DNA from: Pachypanchax playfairii
Lineage: Eukaryota; Chordata; Actinopteri; Cyprinodontiformes; Aplocheilidae
Assembly (NCBI GenBank): GCA_006937955.1
Contig: SSNP01000044.1
Span: 2,210,291-2,274,290 of the forward strand
Length of the DNA: 64,000 nt
Direction: 5' to 3'
Below, piece after piece: positions 61,145-64,000 of this stretch. The notes beneath the pieces were generated by a model. The model saw nothing but the letters and a program-made list of their open reading frames with translations. It was not told the DNA's origin and searched no databases. How positions within the stretch are numbered: position 1 is the first letter of the stretch; the number at the start of each line of letters is the position of its first letter. Made by a program: the position numbers and the translations under genes.

Positions 61145-63357
61145 AGGTAGGCGTTAAGTGTTGTGTTCTGGTGGGCAGAGACAGTTAATGTCCCAAATCT
61201 ACTGCATGAATAAAGTCATATTGTGAAGTGTGTGGGCTGATATGCTTGGCAGTCAACCCTGACAAGTAGATTAGCTCTTACTGGGCCACCTCTGAATGGC
61301 ATGCACACAACTCAAGCATTTCCAGTCACAGCGTGACATATCAAACATCTAACGCCCAGCACCACAGCTCAAAGCACATCAAAACATAAATAAAAAAACC
61401 ACTCTGTTATGTGGCTTCTCCACAGCTGCAGTGGTTAACAGGAGTCAAAAATTGGCATGTCTAAAAAGTGGGATAATAATTATAAATGTGACAGGCTGAA
61501 AACTAATTACAATTGTCCTACTGTGTTTCCCAATAATGCCTCTAACATTTCTATAAAACTCATTTAAATCTTCCACAAGTCCAAAATTCAGTCTTGATCC
61601 AAAGCCATTTGGCACATTTTTCTTCAGTTTACATTTAGAGAGGATTAGCTGAAGAGCTGAAAATAATCATGCCAGATGTCTGCTACAGCGCGGAAGCTGC
61701 CTCCCCGATGGGCATTTGATTTTTGTGAGTTTTTATCAATCTTAAGCAAAAACACTCCAGAATCTTCATAATACATTGCCTCGTGTTGAGAAGTCATGTA
61801 CACAAACTAAATATCATGTCAAATTTTACAATAACAGTAAAAGAAAGCTGAAAAAATGAAACCAACCTTTGCTCGTGTGAACGTCTAAGGGATTTCAAGC
61901 AACAACAGTCTGTTTATACCCAATGTAAACGGACAGCACATAGTTGAACTGGGTAGATTGTCAATCAAACAGCATTAAAGATAAGCCAAATTAAACAATA
62001 GGTTTGAACATTTTACCAAACTGGTACACCTAATAAAAGCCATGTTAAATTCCACTTTTTAAAACATGTCTGAAGAATCATCTGTCACTGGCAACCATTT
62101 GTAAATCTTAAAGGTTAAGTGAAAAATGTGGGATTTTCAATCATTTTTCAGTCTTGCTTTCTATAACAAACAATAGAAATAGTGCAATTATTAAAAAAAA
62201 CAAACATATTAATAAACAAAATTATTTGCAAGCATAGTCTTCCGTTATATGGCCCTGATATTTCATTTAGCTCATTTTAGACCTAGACAGTGTTGGTTGA
62301 CTTTGTTTTTAGCTTTAATGAGCTCCTCTGGAATGTAGTGTCTCCCACATGTCTCACAGAGGGTGGGTCCATTTTATTGCTGCCACATGTTGGGTTCCTG
62401 GTGACTCTTCCAGGCTTGTGTGGTCAGCCAGTTCAAAGAGCTTAGGCTCATTTGTTATACAACTTTATGTAACAACAAGCCGATGCTTCAGTGTGTCTGA
62501 GCAGGCAACAAAGGAATGCCGCCATTCTTTCTTTGTCCAAACAGGCTCTGCCCAGAGAGACTTTCAGATCATCTGTTTTTCTAATTAGCATGCATGGTGG
62601 ATAGTATGGGGTATTGTACTGAGACGTGGTACAGAAATCCCTCATTTGAGTCCCTTCAGTGTTTGAACTCTGACAGTAATGTTTGTGGTGTGGTGGTAGT
62701 TGATCACTGTCACTGGCAGAGTGGCGCGCCGTGCCACATATGGCAACAATCTGACATGGTAATCCCGTCTTGAGGTTATGAGTGACTAGGTGTGATCTTC
62801 CTGGATCAGGCCATCTTCATTAATTCGTCTGTTCTACTCAGGACTCAGTTGCAGATGTGCTGCTGGTGGGTGACAAGACATATATGGAAAGGCACAAAGT
62901 TGGACCACACTTTAACAACGTGAGCAGTTTTGTTATGTATGTGGAAATGAGGAAGAGAAAAACATTTTGAAAAAAAAATAGCAACATATCCATTCAAATT
63001 GCTGCTGTTTTCATACAAATGTAAGTATTGCAAACAGTGACTACCTGCTACTTACATCTAAATCAAACCCATTAAAATTTAACATGGAGCAGATTACCAA
63101 GGATCATAATAGACCAGAACCACATACTGGCTTCACGTAACCTGTTTTTCCTTTTTACCACAATAATTCTCAAAAGAGTTTACTAACTTCACTGGACTGC
63201 TGAATCTTCAGGGATGAGGTCCACTGCATGTGCTGGCTAGTAAGCCATCTGCAATAATCTCCTTTTTACCATTTAGAGGCTAATTATGTAACATTACACC
63301 TGCTTCCCTGAGCCTTGGCTCTAGCATAGTGCAGAACAAGTTATTCTCACACAGACA

Positions 63358-63426
63358 CCCCATCCCACCCTCCCACCCCCCCACCCCCCACACCCACAAC
63401 CCACTCCCAAACACACACACACACAT
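63358..63426. repeat. C-rich and CA-rich low-complexity tract
   Basis: CCCACC-type runs followed by an ACACAC stretch. A separate pure C run interrupted by one A lies at about 63604-63620. Confidence 0.85.
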
Positions 63427-64000
63427 ACACACACAAACATGCACACACTCTTCTAATAGGGGTGGTTAGAGTTTCTTAATGAGATTAGCCCAAAGCTGAA
63501 ATCTGCTTTGTGTCCTCTGTTATATGGCGAGATAGTGGATAAGCTGAATCAAAGCTAAGAGGGGGAATCATTGGAAGATGCAGGCAGCCGACCTCATTTC
63601 TGCCCCCCCCCCCACCCCCCCTCCATGAGACTTGGACGGGATTTGTTGCTATCACACATGACATTGTGTGCAAGCTTTGCATAGAAAATATCTTTGTCTC
63701 ACTCTCTGATGTTTGCTTGCTTTAGTGTTTTCGTGCCTTTTCTTTTATCTTGCTGTCCAGTTTATATTTGCTGTTGGATATAACTTCTCAATAGTATTTT
63801 TTCAGAGTTGCGGACAGATGGGATAAATATTGAATACAATAATCAAATAAAAATTCAACAAGTCTGGGATGTGAGTCTTTCTCTAGATTTGGGTGCAATA
63901 GTACTGTGTTTCTGTCTTTGTTGGCTTTTCAATTTAAAACAAACTTTTAAGGCAAGCTTAAACTCATATATGAGAGTAGCAAAATAATGTACAAGTCAGA

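Larger units (their letters stand above)
57063..64000. other. Gene-free intergenic DNA
   Basis: No coding frame with family resemblance, no RNA gene and no bounded transposon seen. Simple repeats occur at 61121-61144 and 63358-63426. Stretches near 57.9-58.2, 61.2-61.4 and 62.3-62.8 kb are less AT-rich and may hold regulatory elements. Confidence 0.5.

Overview
The window looks like nuclear DNA of a teleost fish, probably percomorph-like. The evidence is split genes with GT-AG introns, AT-rich non-coding DNA, microsatellites, and a repeat complement typical of fish: several Tc1/mariner lineages, tRNA-headed SINEs, L2-like LINE tails ending in GAATT repeats, and hAT, Harbinger and piggyBac-like non-autonomous elements. 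No prokaryotic, organellar, viral or CRISPR features were seen. The species cannot be named from the sequence alone.

One host protein-coding gene can be supported. It is rab11fip2 (Rab11 family-interacting protein 2) on the + strand, with a CpG-containing promoter near 25.43 kb, a predicted non-coding first exon, and five coding exons from 26378 to 41183. The spliced reading frame closes exactly (353+404+355+79+225 nt, 471 aa). The protein has an N-terminal C2 domain, three NPF motifs for EH-domain partners, and a C-terminal Rab11-binding region carrying the Y-I-D core. It is expected to link Rab11 recycling endosomes to membranes and to EHD/AP2 and myosin V partners. A long 3' UTR probably follows, with candidate poly(A) signals at 42324, 44921 and 45811.

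Layout: 1-18 kb is gene-free DNA with microsatellites, an L2-like LINE tail, an exact 339-bp tandem duplication, and SINE-like fragments. At 18.1-19.7 kb lies a complete Tc1 element with an uninterrupted 340-aa transposase. From 19.7 to 25.3 kb there are a rearranged L1 remnant, a foldback element, a SINE and tandem L1-like leader units just upstream of the rab11fip2 promoter. The rab11fip2 introns hold a piggyBac-like element with TTAA ends, a Harbinger-like element with a hAT element nested in it (both with target-site duplications), and a decayed Tc1-like copy. From 48 to 56 kb is a dense repeat block: a second, mutated copy of the intact Tc1 family, three other decayed Tc1-like fragments, an L2-like tail, and a LINE reverse-transcriptase fragment split by a SINE-bearing insertion. 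From 56 to 64 kb there is gene-free DNA with a GGAT microsatellite and some moderately complex stretches that could be regulatory.

No previously undescribed multi-gene system is visible. The most informative points are the intact Tc1 copy and its broken sister flanking rab11fip2 as direct repeats, the nested transposons with readable target-site duplications, the lysine-rich 79-nt exon of rab11fip2, the uORF-rich leader, and two L1-like leaders that diverge at the same point.
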